In this document: positions 5,931 to 6,004 of the stretch, piece after piece
Layout: each line of letters opens with the position of its first letter
Position numbering within the stretch: position 1 is the first letter of the stretch
From: an uncultured Roseiflexaceae bacterium
GTDB lineage: Bacteria; Chloroflexota; Chloroflexia; Chloroflexales; Roseiflexaceae
DNA length: 6,004 bases
Assembly: GCA_903868295.1 (NCBI GenBank)
Contig: CAIPUQ010000029.1
Span: 1 to 6,004 of the forward strand
Direction: 5' to 3'
Notes under the pieces: model-generated
The model's database searches: none
Seen by the model: the letters and a program-made list of their open reading frames with translations, nothing else
Told to the model about the DNA's origin: nothing
Position numbers and translations under genes: made by a program

Positions 5931-6004
5931 ATGAGTGTCAAGTTTGGCGTGTTTGTTCCACAGGGCTGGCGGCTGGATCTGGTCGAAATCGACAATCCGC
6001 TGGC
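5931..6004 (+). CDS. Probable LLM-class flavin/F420-dependent oxidoreductase (only first 24 codons present)
   Basis: The gene runs off the right edge after 24 complete codons. The start ATG at 5931 is well supported by AAAGGAG (5917-5923), 7 nt upstream. The visible peptide opens MSVKFGVFVPQGWRLDL. The KFGVFVPQGWR opening resembles the first beta strand of luciferase-like (LLM) monooxygenases and F420-dependent oxidoreductases, in which this strand starts a TIM barrel that binds the cofactor. That is a resemblance over about 15 residues only, so neither the cofactor nor the substrate can be given. It lies beyond the nrdJ terminator and so is probably transcribed separately. Confidence 0.65.
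   Translation, partial: MSVKFGVFVPQGWRLDLVEIDNPL

Noticed and set aside
5293..5934. 213-codon plus-strand frame overlapping the end of nrdJ and the terminator
   Set aside because: It is a shifted frame of nrdJ, rich in Arg and Pro, crosses a strong terminator and has no supported start.

Overview
The window looks like chromosomal DNA of a Chloroflexota bacterium (green non-sulfur lineage). The basis is circumstantial: moderately GC-rich coding sequence, a lipoprotein linker of the Val/Thr/Lys-rich type (KETVVVKET) often seen in that phylum, an adenosylcobalamin-dependent ribonucleotide reductase, and a start that resembles F420-dependent LLM-class oxidoreductases. The phylum is an inference and was not checked against any database.

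Layout. On the minus strand, reading leftward, there is a family 5 solute-binding lipoprotein (944-2878) and then the first permease of its ABC importer (1-798, cut by the window edge). They are separated by 145 bp holding a perfect 11-bp stem. A 531-bp divergent intergenic region (2879-3409) carries a sigma70-type promoter for each direction. On the plus strand is a complete class II ribonucleotide reductase, nrdJ (3410-5695), followed by a strong intrinsic terminator. A second plus-strand gene begins at 5931 and runs off the right edge; it is probably an LLM-class flavin/F420 oxidoreductase.

The most unusual item is the solute-binding protein. Its family motifs occur in swapped order. The segment that normally forms the C-terminal half (DVRIRQAIAF, then FDPEKGKALLKEAGY, then the family's usual EW ending) comes first, directly after the lipoprotein signal and linker. 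The normal N-terminal half (LVLGFTQEPASL, WQDGSPVTKADF, STGPYKIVSW, TGDIDV, TWEHVDMNMF) comes second and ends at the stop codon. This is the signature of a natural circular permutation, with the cut at the inter-lobe hinge. The partner permease carries an extra extracytoplasmic segment with two cysteines, which might be related.

The second notable item is nrdJ regulation. A near-consensus promoter (TTGACA, 17 bp, TACTAT) is followed at once by two 16-bp palindromes that fit the NrdR box, one over the expected transcription start and one just downstream. The enzyme begins with an ATP-cone, the same kind of nucleotide-sensing domain that NrdR has. The gene therefore appears to be controlled by nucleotide pools both transcriptionally and allosterically. 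No cobalamin riboswitch was recognised in its leader.
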